Below, piece after piece: positions 23,904 to 32,146 of a stretch of 44,012 nucleotides of DNA. The stretch is taken from NCBI GenBank assembly GCA_002746975.1, contig NVXE01000001.1, forward strand, positions 1 to 44,012, in the 5' to 3' direction. The number at the start of each line of letters is the position of its first letter. The first letter of the stretch is position 1. Made by a program: the position numbers and the translations under genes. The notes under the pieces are model-generated. The model was not told where the DNA came from. It saw nothing but the letters and a program-made list of their open reading frames with translations, and ran no database searches. This stretch comes from Bacteroidota bacterium (GTDB lineage: Bacteria > Bacteroidota > Bacteroidia > Flavobacteriales_D > Sanyastnellaceae).

Positions 23904-24345
23904 GATATTGAAGAAAACCCATAAAAGATCAGATTGTCCCGTTAGTAGAGCCCTTGATATCCTTGGGGATAAATGGACCTTACTTATCATCCGTGATATA
24001 GTTTTCGGGGGTTTCCGGTTTTACAATGAATTTCTAAATTCTGGGGAAGGAATTGCCACCAATGTCCTTTCTGACAGGTTAAAATTGCTTGAACAGAACG
24101 GATTCATAGAAAGCAAGCAATATGAAAAGCAGCGCACAAAAAAACTTTATTTGCTTACAGAAAAAGGAATAGGACTTATCCCTATTGTCGTGGAACTATT
24201 AATTTGGGGTTTTGATTTTGATACTTCCCTACCCATTCCTGAAGACAGAAAAGTCATTATAGCACGCATGAAATACGATAAAGAAAATTTGATAAAGGAG
24301 ATTACTGAATCCGTAAGAAAACATGATTCCAAGAACTTTTGTTAG
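23902..24345 (+). CDS. HxlR-family transcription regulator
   Basis: This 147-aa winged-helix repressor has RSDCPVSRALDILGDKWTLLIIRDIVFGGFRFYNEFLNSGEGIATNVLSDRLKLLEQNGFIES, the complete HxlR domain (about residues 10-100). C12 is the N-terminal Cys that in YodB-type relatives senses electrophiles or oxidants. There is no ATG; the start is GTG 23902 or TTG 23908, both embedded in or next to an operator. The C-terminal part (LIKEITESVRKHDSKNFC) is helical and ends in Cys. It is divergent from the SnoaL-like gene, its likely target. Confidence 0.87.
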   Translation: MILKKTHKRSDCPVSRALDILGDKWTLLIIRDIVFGGFRFYNEFLNSGEGIATNVLSDRLKLLEQNGFIESKQYEKQRTKKLYLLTEKGIGLIPIVVELLIWGFDFDTSLPIPEDRKVIIARMKYDKENLIKEITESVRKHDSKNFC

Positions 24346-24507
24346 CTCGCCTTCTCTCGGGATTTGGGAAAATCCTGTGAACCTCTACACATCCTATGTC
24401 ATGCAGTGCCCAGGTAAACCAAGTTTTAAATAAATAACACTTATATTACTTTTCACTACACATCATTCTTTAGCAAGTTTCGGGTTTTATAGCCATTGAA
24501 AGTCAAA

Positions 24508-24515
24508 TACCTTTG
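24508..24515 (+). promoter_or_regulatory. -7 promoter element of the alkylation-repair operon
   Basis: TACCTTTG is an exact TAnnTTTG match 19 nt before the ATG at 24535. The GTTTTAT stretch near 24484 could serve as -33. This placement excludes the upstream TTG codon at 24496 as translation start. Confidence 0.55.
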
Positions 24516-24534
24516 TACTGTAACATATATAAAA

Positions 24535-25395
24535 ATGACTAAACAAGAGCATATCAATTATAACCGAATTGCAGAAGCAATTGATTATATAAAGTCAAAT
24601 TTTAAAGCGCAACCCTCTTTAAATGAAATAGCTGAAACGGTACACCTAAGTAATTTCCATTTTCAACGACTCTTTACTGATTGGGCTGGGGTGAGCCCCA
24701 AAAAGTTCATGCAATACATTAGCCTTGCATATGCCAAGCAACTTCTAAAAGAAAAACAAGCCACACTTTTTGATACTGCATTAGAAACAGGATTATCCGG
24801 CACAGGACGTCTTCATGATTTATTCGTAAATATTGAAGGAATGACCCCTGGTGAATTTAAAAATGGAGGCGCAAACTTATCAATAAACTACAGTATTGCA
24901 GAAAGCCCGTTTGGAAATCTAATTGTAGCCTCTACATCGATAGGCATTTGTCATATGGCATTTTTTAGCAACAAGGAACAAGCATTGTCTATCTTAACAT
25001 CCCGATTCCCAAAGGCAACGTACAATCAAGTTGTGGACAAAATTCAGAAAGATGCCTTGTTTATTTTTCAGAATGATTGGAGTAAATTAAATCAGATAAA
25101 ATTGCATTTAAATGGAACACCTTTTCAATTAAAAGTTTGGGAAACGCTATTGAAAATTCCAACAGGAAACCTAACCACGTATGGAGCAATTGCCAAAGAA
25201 ATTTCACGTCCAAAAGCATCCAGAGCTGTGGGTACCGCTATAGGTAATAATCCGGTCGCTTTTTTAATTCCATGCCATAGGGTTATTCAAGCTTCAGGAA
25301 ACACTGGAGGCTATATGTGGGGAACAACCCGAAAAACAGCCATAATTGGTTGGGAAGCAGCAAAAACAAATGCTTCTAATGACCATCAAAACTAA
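24535..25395 (+). CDS. AraC-type regulator fused to O6-methylguanine-DNA methyltransferase
   Basis: This 286-aa protein has an N-terminal AraC helix-turn-helix pair (about 10-105: IDYIKSNFKAQPSLNEIAETVHLSNFHFQRLFTDWAGVSPKKFMQYI and LHDLFVNIEGMTPGEF). A C-terminal Ogt/MGMT domain (about 115-280) carries the methyl-accepting IPCHRVI with C247. It repairs O6-alkylguanine by suicide transfer and probably regulates its own operon. E. coli Ada additionally has an N-terminal zinc domain; here that domain is a separate gene at 26112. The stop overlaps the next start by one base (TAATG). Confidence 0.92.
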   Translation: MTKQEHINYNRIAEAIDYIKSNFKAQPSLNEIAETVHLSNFHFQRLFTDWAGVSPKKFMQYISLAYAKQLLKEKQATLFDTALETGLSGTGRLHDLFVNIEGMTPGEFKNGGANLSINYSIAESPFGNLIVASTSIGICHMAFFSNKEQALSILTSRFPKATYNQVVDKIQKDALFIFQNDWSKLNQIKLHLNGTPFQLKVWETLLKIPTGNLTTYGAIAKEISRPKASRAVGTAIGNNPVAFLIPCHRVIQASGNTGGYMWGTTRKTAIIGWEAAKTNASNDHQN

Positions 25396-26108
25396 TGGAA
25401 AAAGTCAAAACAAAACTTGCAGCTACTGATTGGCAATCAATAGCAACATCCTTAAACGAAAAAGGGTATGCTATTATTCCGAAATTAGTATCAGACGAAC
25501 AATGCACAGAACTTATAGAGAACTATAGGGTAGAAAATCTATATCGAAAAACAGTAGTCATGGAGCGGTATCGTTTTGGCTTGGGCGAATATAAATATTT
25601 TGATTACCCTTTGCCTGAAATTATTCAGCTTATAAGAGAAAGCAGCTACCCAAAGTTAGTTCCAATCGCCAATTTATGGATGAAGGTTTTAAAAATTGAT
25701 ACGATATTCCCAGAAACTCATCAAGAACTCCAAAGACAATGCCATGCAAGCAATCAATTAAAACCCACTCCTTTAATTTTAAAATACGGCAAAGGGGGTT
25801 TTAACACCCTGCATCAAGATTTATACGGCGATGTATATTTTCCGCTACAAACTGTATTGTTCTTAAATGAACCCGACCTTGATTTTACAGGCGGAGAATT
25901 TGTTTTGACGCAACAAACACCACGGGCGCAATCAAAAGCCATGGTATTAAAACCAAAAAAAGGGGATATGCTCATCTTCACGACCAATTTTAGACCTGTG
26001 AAAGGGACAAAAGGGTATTACCGGGTGAACATGAAACATGGTGTTAGCGAGCTTCATAGTGGGGAACGATACACCATGGGCATCATTTTTCATGATGCAA
26101 TTAGTTAA
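25395..26108 (+). CDS. 2OG-Fe(II) oxygenase
   Basis: This 237-aa cytosolic 2-oxoglutarate/iron-dependent oxygenase has the iron-binding HxD at H140-Q-D142 in FNTLHQDLYGDVYFPLQ. It has the distal His in KHGVSELHSG (H215 or H221) and R225 for 2-oxoglutarate. The family is found with Ada/AlkB in many bacteria, but its exact substrate is not established; it could repair alkylated nucleic acid or modify protein. It is second in the repair operon, overlapping the AraC-Ogt gene by one base and followed 3 nt later by the Ada zinc-domain gene. Confidence 0.88.
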   Translation: MEKVKTKLAATDWQSIATSLNEKGYAIIPKLVSDEQCTELIENYRVENLYRKTVVMERYRFGLGEYKYFDYPLPEIIQLIRESSYPKLVPIANLWMKVLKIDTIFPETHQELQRQCHASNQLKPTPLILKYGKGGFNTLHQDLYGDVYFPLQTVLFLNEPDLDFTGGEFVLTQQTPRAQSKAMVLKPKKGDMLIFTTNFRPVKGTKGYYRVNMKHGVSELHSGERYTMGIIFHDAIS

Positions 26109-26111
26109 AAA

Positions 26112-26360
26112 ATGACACGACATACGGAACTAAGTGATACAGATTTAAAAAAGAACATCAAGCAGCAAAAAATTCGCTTTGGAGGCAATCAAAAACTAAA
26201 AATTTACGGAACTTTAAAATGCAAATCTGGTAAGCGAATGAAACGAGAAAATCGAGTGTTTTTTTTATCAGAAAAAGAAGCAACATATCATGGGTATAGA
26301 CCCTGCGGACATTGCATGAGAAAAGCGTATCTAAAATGGAAAAATGGACCTATTCAATAA
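26112..26360 (+). CDS. Stand-alone Ada-type zinc/methyl-phosphotriester domain, one Cys missing
   Basis: This 82-aa protein corresponds to the N-terminal Ada metal-binding domain alone (GNQKLKIYGTLKCKSGKRMKRENRVFF, then GYRPCGHC). C37, C65 and C68 are present. By alignment with the E. coli Ada motif FCRPSC the fourth ligand (the second Cys, C42) is replaced by Lys41. It may therefore bind metal with another ligand or not at all, and might lack the phosphotriester repair that makes Ada an activator. It lies 3 nt after the oxygenase and overlaps alkB by 17 nt. Confidence 0.82.
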   Translation: MTRHTELSDTDLKKNIKQQKIRFGGNQKLKIYGTLKCKSGKRMKRENRVFFLSEKEATYHGYRPCGHCMRKAYLKWKNGPIQ

Positions 26361-26961
26361 TACCATAGACCACAATACTAATGTATTATCAAAAGATGGC
26401 ATAGTGAATTACTATGGCACATTACTGTCGGTATCACAAAGCAATTCTTATTTTGATCAATTACTCCACAATGTGGAGTGGAAAAATGATGAGGCCTTCA
26501 TGTATGGAAAGCGAATTGTAACGAAACGTAAAGTAGCATGGTATGGTGACAAACCTTATCAATACACCTATTCCAACACAACAAAACTGGCACTACCCTG
26601 GACAACAGCATTATTGGAGTTAAAAGAGATGGTTGAACAAAAGACTGAAGAAAAGTACAATTCTTGTTTGCTTAATTTATACCATAATGGTAGTGAAGGA
26701 ATGGCTTGGCATAGCGATGGGGAAAAAGATTTAAAAAAGAACGGAGCAATTGCCTCCTTAAGTTTGGGAGCAGAACGAAAATTTGCCTTTAAACATAAAG
26801 AAACTAAAGAAAAAGTGTCTCTGCTACTAAAAAATGGAAGCTTGTTAGTGATGAAAGGTGCAACACAGACCTTTTGGCTTCATAGATTGCCACCAACAAA
26901 ATTGATACATACCCCAAGAATCAATCTAACTTTTAGAACCATAATGCAAACAAAAAAGTAG
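26344..26961 (+). CDS. alkB: AlkB-type alpha-ketoglutarate-dependent DNA dealkylase
   Basis: This 205-aa enzyme removes methyl groups from N1-methyladenine and N3-methylcytosine by oxidation. It has the iron site H123-x-D125 (AWHSDGEKD) and H180 (FWLHRL), and the 2-oxoglutarate motif RINLTFR with R192, N194 and R198. NLYHNGSEGMAWHSDGE and RKVAWYGDKPYQYTYS are typical of short bacterial AlkB/ALKBH2-like proteins. The start overlaps the zinc-domain gene by 17 nt, so it is translationally coupled. It ends the operon and faces the rhodanese gene 2 nt away. Confidence 0.92.
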   Translation: MDLFNNTIDHNTNVLSKDGIVNYYGTLLSVSQSNSYFDQLLHNVEWKNDEAFMYGKRIVTKRKVAWYGDKPYQYTYSNTTKLALPWTTALLELKEMVEQKTEEKYNSCLLNLYHNGSEGMAWHSDGEKDLKKNGAIASLSLGAERKFAFKHKETKEKVSLLLKNGSLLVMKGATQTFWLHRLPPTKLIHTPRINLTFRTIMQTKK

Positions 26962-26963
26962 CA

Positions 26964-27314
26964 TCATTTTTCTTTCCAAGCACTGTAGCCTCCTGTTAGA
27001 TTAATTACATTTTTATAGCCTAATGAATCCAGCATATGGGTAGCCTTTCCACTTCGACGTCCTGAACGACAATATAAGTAAATTGTTTTTTTCTTATCAA
27101 TTTTTTTAAACTGCTCAGCAAAATCTTCATCAAACCAATTAATATTCAACGCATCATCTAAATGCCCTGCTTCATACTCTTCTGGGGTGCGTACGTCCAC
27201 CAAGACTTCAGTTTCTTGGTTTATTTGTGATACCTCTGTGATAGGTTTTTCTTTATTTTGAGAAAAGCCCAACTGTACAAAAGCAAGTACAATTAGAAAT
27301 AAGAATCGCTTCAT
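26964..27314 (-). CDS. Exported rhodanese-like domain protein
   Basis: This 116-aa protein is on the minus strand, with a signal peptide (1-19, ending FSQ) and one rhodanese domain: EVLVDVRTPEEYEAGHLDDALNINW, TIYLYCRSGRRSGKATHMLDSLGY with active Cys82, and NLTGGYSAWK. It should carry sulfane sulfur in the periplasm. The gene is convergent to alkB (2-nt gap) and divergent from the ECF sigma gene. Confidence 0.9.
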   Translation of the reverse strand: MKRFLFLIVLAFVQLGFSQNKEKPITEVSQINQETEVLVDVRTPEEYEAGHLDDALNINWFDEDFAEQFKKIDKKKTIYLYCRSGRRSGKATHMLDSLGYKNVINLTGGYSAWKEK

Positions 27315-27374
27315 AAGATTGATACATTAATATTCAATTCAAAAATAATCATTATTAGTAACAAAAAAATCCAT

Positions 27375-27382
27375 TACTTTTG
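27375..27382 (+). promoter_or_regulatory. -7 promoter element of the ECF sigma gene
   Basis: TACTTTTG fits TAnnTTTG and lies 15 nt before ATG 27398. The in-frame TTG at 27380 belongs to this box rather than being a start codon. Confidence 0.5.
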
Positions 27383-27397
27383 ATAACCGAACACATT

Positions 27398-27952
27398 ATG
27401 AAAACACACCAATTATATCCAGAAAAATGGGTAGACCTTTATGCGGACTATCTCTTTAATTATGCAGTCGCACGAATAAGTGATGCTGACCTTGCAAAGG
27501 ATTTGGTACAAGAAACTTTCTTTGCTGGCCTAAAATCAGCAAAAAATTACAAAGGGGAAGCTACTGAGCGCACTTGGCTCATTGCTATTTTAAAAAGAAA
27601 AGTCATTGACCATTATAGAAAAATAAACTCCAAAAAGGGCAAAGCAGAAGTTAGGATAAATTATAGCTCCAGTTCAGACTCAGAAGGTGATTGGTTGGAG
27701 GAGCAAGTGGCAGACCCGTTTAGCACATTGGAAAATGGTGTTTTAGAAAACGAGGAGTTGGGTATAGCCATACAGGAATGTATTGGCAAACTGCCTAAAA
27801 AGCAGGCCTTGGTATTTACAATGAAAACAATACAAAATATAAGCACGGAAGATATTTGTAATGATCTGGAAATAAATCCGTCTAACCTTTGGGTAATGAT
27901 TCACAGAGCCAGAACGTCTCTTATGGATTGTCTAAATAAAAATTGGTTTTAA
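27398..27952 (+). CDS. ECF-type RNA polymerase sigma factor
   Basis: This 184-aa sigma factor starts at ATG 27398 (MKTHQLYPEKWVDLYADYLFNYAVARI). Region 2 holds DLAKDLVQETFFAGLKSAKNYKGEATERTWLIAILKRKVIDHYRK (about 35-80). Region 4 holds LPKKQALVFTMKTIQNISTEDICNDLEINPSNLWVMIHRARTSLMDCL. The HRAR ending is the usual sigma-4 recognition helix. A 75-aa zinc-finger protein follows after 2 nt, the standard sigma/anti-sigma pair. The stimulus is unknown. Confidence 0.9.
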   Translation: MKTHQLYPEKWVDLYADYLFNYAVARISDADLAKDLVQETFFAGLKSAKNYKGEATERTWLIAILKRKVIDHYRKINSKKGKAEVRINYSSSSDSEGDWLEEQVADPFSTLENGVLENEELGIAIQECIGKLPKKQALVFTMKTIQNISTEDICNDLEINPSNLWVMIHRARTSLMDCLNKNWF

Positions 27953-27954
27953 TT

Positions 27955-28182
27955 ATGATTTCTTGCGAAGAAGCAGCAACTATATGTAGTAAGACACAGT
28001 ATAAGGAAGCATCCTTTATAGAAAAGATGAGGCTTAGTTTCCATATATTCATCTGTAAAACGTGTTCAAAATTCAGTAAAAACAACAAACACCTGTCTTC
28101 TCTTTGTGAAAAGGCCAAACTTCATACGCTCACAGAAGCTGAAAAAGTAGAAATGAAAGAAAACATTAAATCTGAAATTTAA
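27955..28182 (+). CDS. Small ZAS-type anti-sigma factor-like protein
   Basis: This 75-aa protein starts at ATG 27955, two nt after the sigma gene. It contains H30-x3-C34-x2-C37 (SFHIFICKTCSKF), the zinc-binding ZAS pattern of anti-sigma factors, plus C4 and C11 near the start. There is no transmembrane helix, so it would act in the cytosol, possibly by sensing oxidants or metals through the zinc site. It overlaps the convergent UbiA-like gene by 4 nt. Confidence 0.7.
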   Translation: MISCEEAATICSKTQYKEASFIEKMRLSFHIFICKTCSKFSKNNKHLSSLCEKAKLHTLTEAEKVEMKENIKSEI

Positions 28183-29003
28183 AAAAAGGTGTAAAAGATC
28201 CATACCATTCCCCACCAAAAAATAGGAATGGACTCTACCCAAAAAGAGGAAAAGTATTTTTTTTGAATTCTTTTGGTCATCAACAAGACCATTCCCAAAA
28301 CCAAAAACAAAATTCCCTTGGCAATTATTTCAAGCCTTGAAAGATCATCAATTAAAAAAGTAGCAACAAAAAAAAGCATTGCTACCCAAGCTCCAATAGT
28401 TTTTGTCCGGGAAACTCCAAACCGCTGGGGTAATGTTCTTAAATCAGGAGTATCATATTTCAAATCCCTGATTTCAAAAGGCAGCAACAATATAAACACC
28501 AAAACAAACCGTTGAAAAACAGCTATCCAAACATCCCAACCTAAGTAATGTTCCGCAGCTACAACGGGCAATATTACGGTAGTACCTGCCCATACCAAGG
28601 CAACAATAAAGATCTTTAACCCTCCCCAACTTCTTAGATTTTTAGCTTTTGGAATAAGGGGCAATGCATAAAGTCCTGTAAGCACCAAAAGGTAACCCAT
28701 TATTATCCATACTTGAATTGGCAAAAAATAGGCGTGATACAATGCACATCCTAGGGCAATAAAACTAACAAATTGAATATTTTTATGATACCTATTGGCC
28801 ACCAGAATATACTTCTCAGCCTCTACTCCATATTTTATAAAATTATAACTGGCCATTGTGCTAAAAAAAGCAAAATAAGACAAATGTATATTTATGGAAA
28901 TTTGCAAAAAATAACAAGTGATGTGCAGCAAGGAAAACACTGAAAATGCCACATGTACACTTGCATCTAAATAAAAATCAAAAATGCGTTGCAACCATTT
29001 CAT
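28179..29003 (-). CDS. UbiA-like integral membrane protein with degenerate first Asp motif
   Basis: This 274-aa protein has seven to eight hydrophobic helices. FEIRDLKYDTPDLRTLPQRFGVSRTKTIG matches the second Asp-rich loop of UbiA prenyltransferases (D-x-x-x-D). The first loop, normally NDxxDxxxD, reads YNFIKYGVEAEKY here and lacks the acidic residues. It may not catalyse ordinary prenyl transfer, so calling it an active prenyltransferase would be unsafe. It is widespread in flavobacteria by layout. It is convergent with the anti-sigma gene and divergent from gcvP. Confidence 0.65.
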   Translation of the reverse strand: MKWLQRIFDFYLDASVHVAFSVFSLLHITCYFLQISINIHLSYFAFFSTMASYNFIKYGVEAEKYILVANRYHKNIQFVSFIALGCALYHAYFLPIQVWIIMGYLLVLTGLYALPLIPKAKNLRSWGGLKIFIVALVWAGTTVILPVVAAEHYLGWDVWIAVFQRFVLVFILLLPFEIRDLKYDTPDLRTLPQRFGVSRTKTIGAWVAMLFFVATFLIDDLSRLEIIAKGILFLVLGMVLLMTKRIQKKYFSSFWVESIPIFWWGMVWIFYTFF

Positions 29004-29132
29004 AAGGTAAAAATAATCAAAGTGTTAATAAGCTGCTGTTTTCGTTAAAAACTTTAATCCCCATGTTTCTTTTTTAGTCCATTTTAGAAGTATTTAATAC
29101 TTATTTTTGAACATCTTTTTTTAAGTGAAATT

Positions 29133-31982
29133 ATGAGGACAGATGTGTTTGCTTTACGCCATATTGGCGTTTCAGAAAATGACCAAAAACAATTGTTAAA
29201 AATTATTGGGGCCAATAGTTTGGAACAATTAATCAATGAGACCATTCCAACTGATATTCAGTTAAAAAAGCCATTGCAACTTTCCAAGGCAATGAGTGAG
29301 CATGAGTTTTTGAATCATATTCAAAAATTGGCAGATAAAAATAAAGTATTCAAATCTTATATTGGATTAGGATACCATGAAGCCATTATACCATCGGTTA
29401 TTCAAAGAAATATACTGGAAAATCCAGGTTGGTATACGGCATACACACCCTACCAGGCAGAAATTGCACAAGGACGTTTGGAGGCTTTATTGAATTTCCA
29501 AACCATGATTATTGACCTAACAGGAATGGAATTGGCAAATGCCTCTCTTTTAGATGAAAGCACGGCTGCGGCTGAAGCCATGACTATGCTCTTTAATGTT
29601 AGAAGCAGAGCACAAAAGAAAAACGAGGTTGTAAAATTCTTTGTTTCTGAGGAGGTATTACCACAAACCCTATCCCTGTTAGAGACCCGCTCCAAACCAT
29701 TAGGCATTATATTGGTAGTAGACAATCATGAAACATTTGGATTTGATGATGATTTCTATGGCGCATTATTACAATATCCTGGAAAACACGGTCAAATCCA
29801 TGATTATGCAGACTTTGTTTCCAAAGCCAAGGAAAACAGTATTAAAGTAGCTGTTGCAGCCGATATTTTGAGCTTGGTAGCATTAAAAGCTCCAGGAGAA
29901 TTTGGGGTAGATGTAGTGGTGGGTACAACACAACGCTTTGGTATTCCTTTAGGATATGGTGGTCCACATGCAGCTTATTTTGCGACCAAAGTGGAATACA
30001 AAAGGAACATTCCAGGGAGAATCATTGGAATGACCAAGGATGTTGATGGTAAGAATGCCCTGCGAATGGCTTTGCAGACACGTGAGCAACATATTAAAAG
30101 AGATAAGGCAACTTCCAATATATGTACCGCACAAGTATTATTAGCTGTTATGGCAGGAATGTATGCAGTATATCACGGATCAAAAGGATTGCAGTACATT
30201 GCTGAAAAAGTTCATCAAAAAACTAAAGCAATAAGCCAGGCAATAGAAGGCTTAGGATATAAACAATTAAACACTTCCTTTTTTGACACCATTAAAGTAC
30301 AAGTAAACAATTCCTCTGCCCTAAAGGAAATTTCAGAGAAAAAAAGCATCAACTTTAATTATATTGATACACAAACCGTCTCTATTTCCATAAACGAAGG
30401 TACTACGGAAAGTGACATCAAGGATATCTTATCATGTTTTACTGAATTGAAGCAATCAAAGGAAGCTATTGCATTTTCTGCATCGCTTAAAAGCATGATT
30501 CCAGAAGCAATTCAAAGAAATACACCATTTTTAGAAGCTGAAGTTTTTAATGCTTATCATTCTGAAACGGAATTGATGCGCTACATCAAAAAATTGGAGC
30601 GTAAGGATTTATCTTTAAATCATTCCATGATTTCATTGGGTTCTTGCACCATGAAACTGAATGCTGCATCAGAGATGCTTCCCTTAAGTTCTCCGAAATG
30701 GGGGAATATTCATCCTTTTGTACCTGTAGAGCAGGCAGAAGGATACCAAACGGTACTCAAAGAGTTAGAAAACGATTTGAGTACCATAACTGGCTTTGCT
30801 GCCACATCATTACAACCTAATTCGGGAGCCCAAGGAGAATATGCAGGCTTAATGGCCATAAAGGCATATCACCAATCTAGGAACGAAGCAAATCGAAATA
30901 TTTGTTTAATTCCCGCTTCGGCACATGGTACCAACCCAGCTTCCGCAGTAATGGCAGGAATGAAGGTAGTAGTTACCAAAACTGATGAAAAAGGAAATAT
31001 AGATGTTGCCGATTTAAAGGAAAAGGCATTGTTGCATAAGGATAATTTATCCGCATTAATGGTGACCTATCCATCTACTCATGGTGTTTTTGAATCATCT
31101 ATAAAGCAAATTACCAAAATCATCCATGACAATGGCGGTCAAGTCTATATGGATGGTGCCAATATGAATGCCCAAGTTGGTTTGACCAACCCTGCAACCA
31201 TTGGTGCAGATGTATGTCATTTAAATTTGCACAAAACATTTGCCATTCCACATGGCGGTGGTGGTCCAGGAGTAGGCCCTATTTGTGTAGCAGAGCAATT
31301 AGCACCTTTTCTTCCGGGAAATCCAGTCATAAAAACTGGTGGCAAGAATGCAATTACCGCCATTTCAGGAGCGCCTTGGGGCAGTTCTATGGTCTGTATA
31401 ATTTCTTATGCCTACATAAAAATGCTAGGTGAATATGGATTATCACAATCCACCAAAATTGCAATTTTAAATGCAAATTATATCAAAGAGCGATTGAGCA
31501 GTGGTTATGATGTACTTTATACCGGTGAGCAAGGAAGGGCTGCACACGAAATGATTATTGATTGTAGGCCATTTAAACGAAATGGAATTGAAGTATCAGA
31601 CATTGCCAAACGTTTGATGGACTATGGCTTCCATGCGCCCACAGTTTCATTCCCTGTTGCTGGCACATTGATGATAGAACCCACTGAAAGTGAAAGTTTG
31701 GCAGAATTAGACCGTTTTTGTGATGCAATGCTTTCCATTAGGGAAGAAATTGATAAGGCAATGGACAACCCTAACAATGTGCTGAAAAATGCACCACATA
31801 CTTTGGGCATGGTCACTAATGATGAGTGGGATTTTCCATACACAAGGCAACAGGCAGCATTTCCCTTAGCTTTTGTATCCGAAAACAAGTTTTGGCCTAG
31901 TGTCAGACGCGTGGATGATGCTTATGGAGACCGTAATTTAATATGTTCCTGTACGCCTATAGCAGCTTATATGGAAGCGTAA
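29133..31982 (+). CDS. gcvP: Glycine dehydrogenase (aminomethyl-transferring), P protein
   Basis: This 949-aa protein is the full-length, single-chain P protein of the glycine cleavage system. It decarboxylates glycine with PLP and passes the aminomethyl group to the lipoyl H protein. Both halves are present: the N-terminal half starts FALRHIGVSENDQ, with GYHEAIIPSVIQRNILENPGWYTAYTPYQAEIAQGRLE. The C-terminal half has the PLP lysine K701 in HLNLHKTFAIPHGGGGPG and ends with DDAYGDRNLICSCTPI. It is monocistronic here; gcvT and gcvH are not in the window. Confidence 0.97.
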   Translation: MRTDVFALRHIGVSENDQKQLLKIIGANSLEQLINETIPTDIQLKKPLQLSKAMSEHEFLNHIQKLADKNKVFKSYIGLGYHEAIIPSVIQRNILENPGWYTAYTPYQAEIAQGRLEALLNFQTMIIDLTGMELANASLLDESTAAAEAMTMLFNVRSRAQKKNEVVKFFVSEEVLPQTLSLLETRSKPLGIILVVDNHETFGFDDDFYGALLQYPGKHGQIHDYADFVSKAKENSIKVAVAADILSLVALKAPGEFGVDVVVGTTQRFGIPLGYGGPHAAYFATKVEYKRNIPGRIIGMTKDVDGKNALRMALQTREQHIKRDKATSNICTAQVLLAVMAGMYAVYHGSKGLQYIAEKVHQKTKAISQAIEGLGYKQLNTSFFDTIKVQVNNSSALKEISEKKSINFNYIDTQTVSISINEGTTESDIKDILSCFTELKQSKEAIAFSASLKSMIPEAIQRNTPFLEAEVFNAYHSETELMRYIKKLERKDLSLNHSMISLGSCTMKLNAASEMLPLSSPKWGNIHPFVPVEQAEGYQTVLKELENDLSTITGFAATSLQPNSGAQGEYAGLMAIKAYHQSRNEANRNICLIPASAHGTNPASAVMAGMKVVVTKTDEKGNIDVADLKEKALLHKDNLSALMVTYPSTHGVFESSIKQITKIIHDNGGQVYMDGANMNAQVGLTNPATIGADVCHLNLHKTFAIPHGGGGPGVGPICVAEQLAPFLPGNPVIKTGGKNAITAISGAPWGSSMVCIISYAYIKMLGEYGLSQSTKIAILNANYIKERLSSGYDVLYTGEQGRAAHEMIIDCRPFKRNGIEVSDIAKRLMDYGFHAPTVSFPVAGTLMIEPTESESLAELDRFCDAMLSIREEIDKAMDNPNNVLKNAPHTLGMVTNDEWDFPYTRQQAAFPLAFVSENKFWPSVRRVDDAYGDRNLICSCTPIAAYMEA

Positions 31983-32146
31983 AAACACCCACGCATAAGA
32001 AAAATAGGGCGTTTAACTGTTTTTTGCATTTTTTTTTAAACCAACTATTTGATTTGTTGGTTGCTGAACATTGTATTTTTATTATGCAGGCATAGTACAA
32101 TGTTGTTTTTTTCAATATATTTAAAATATTAAATAAATAGTACTCT

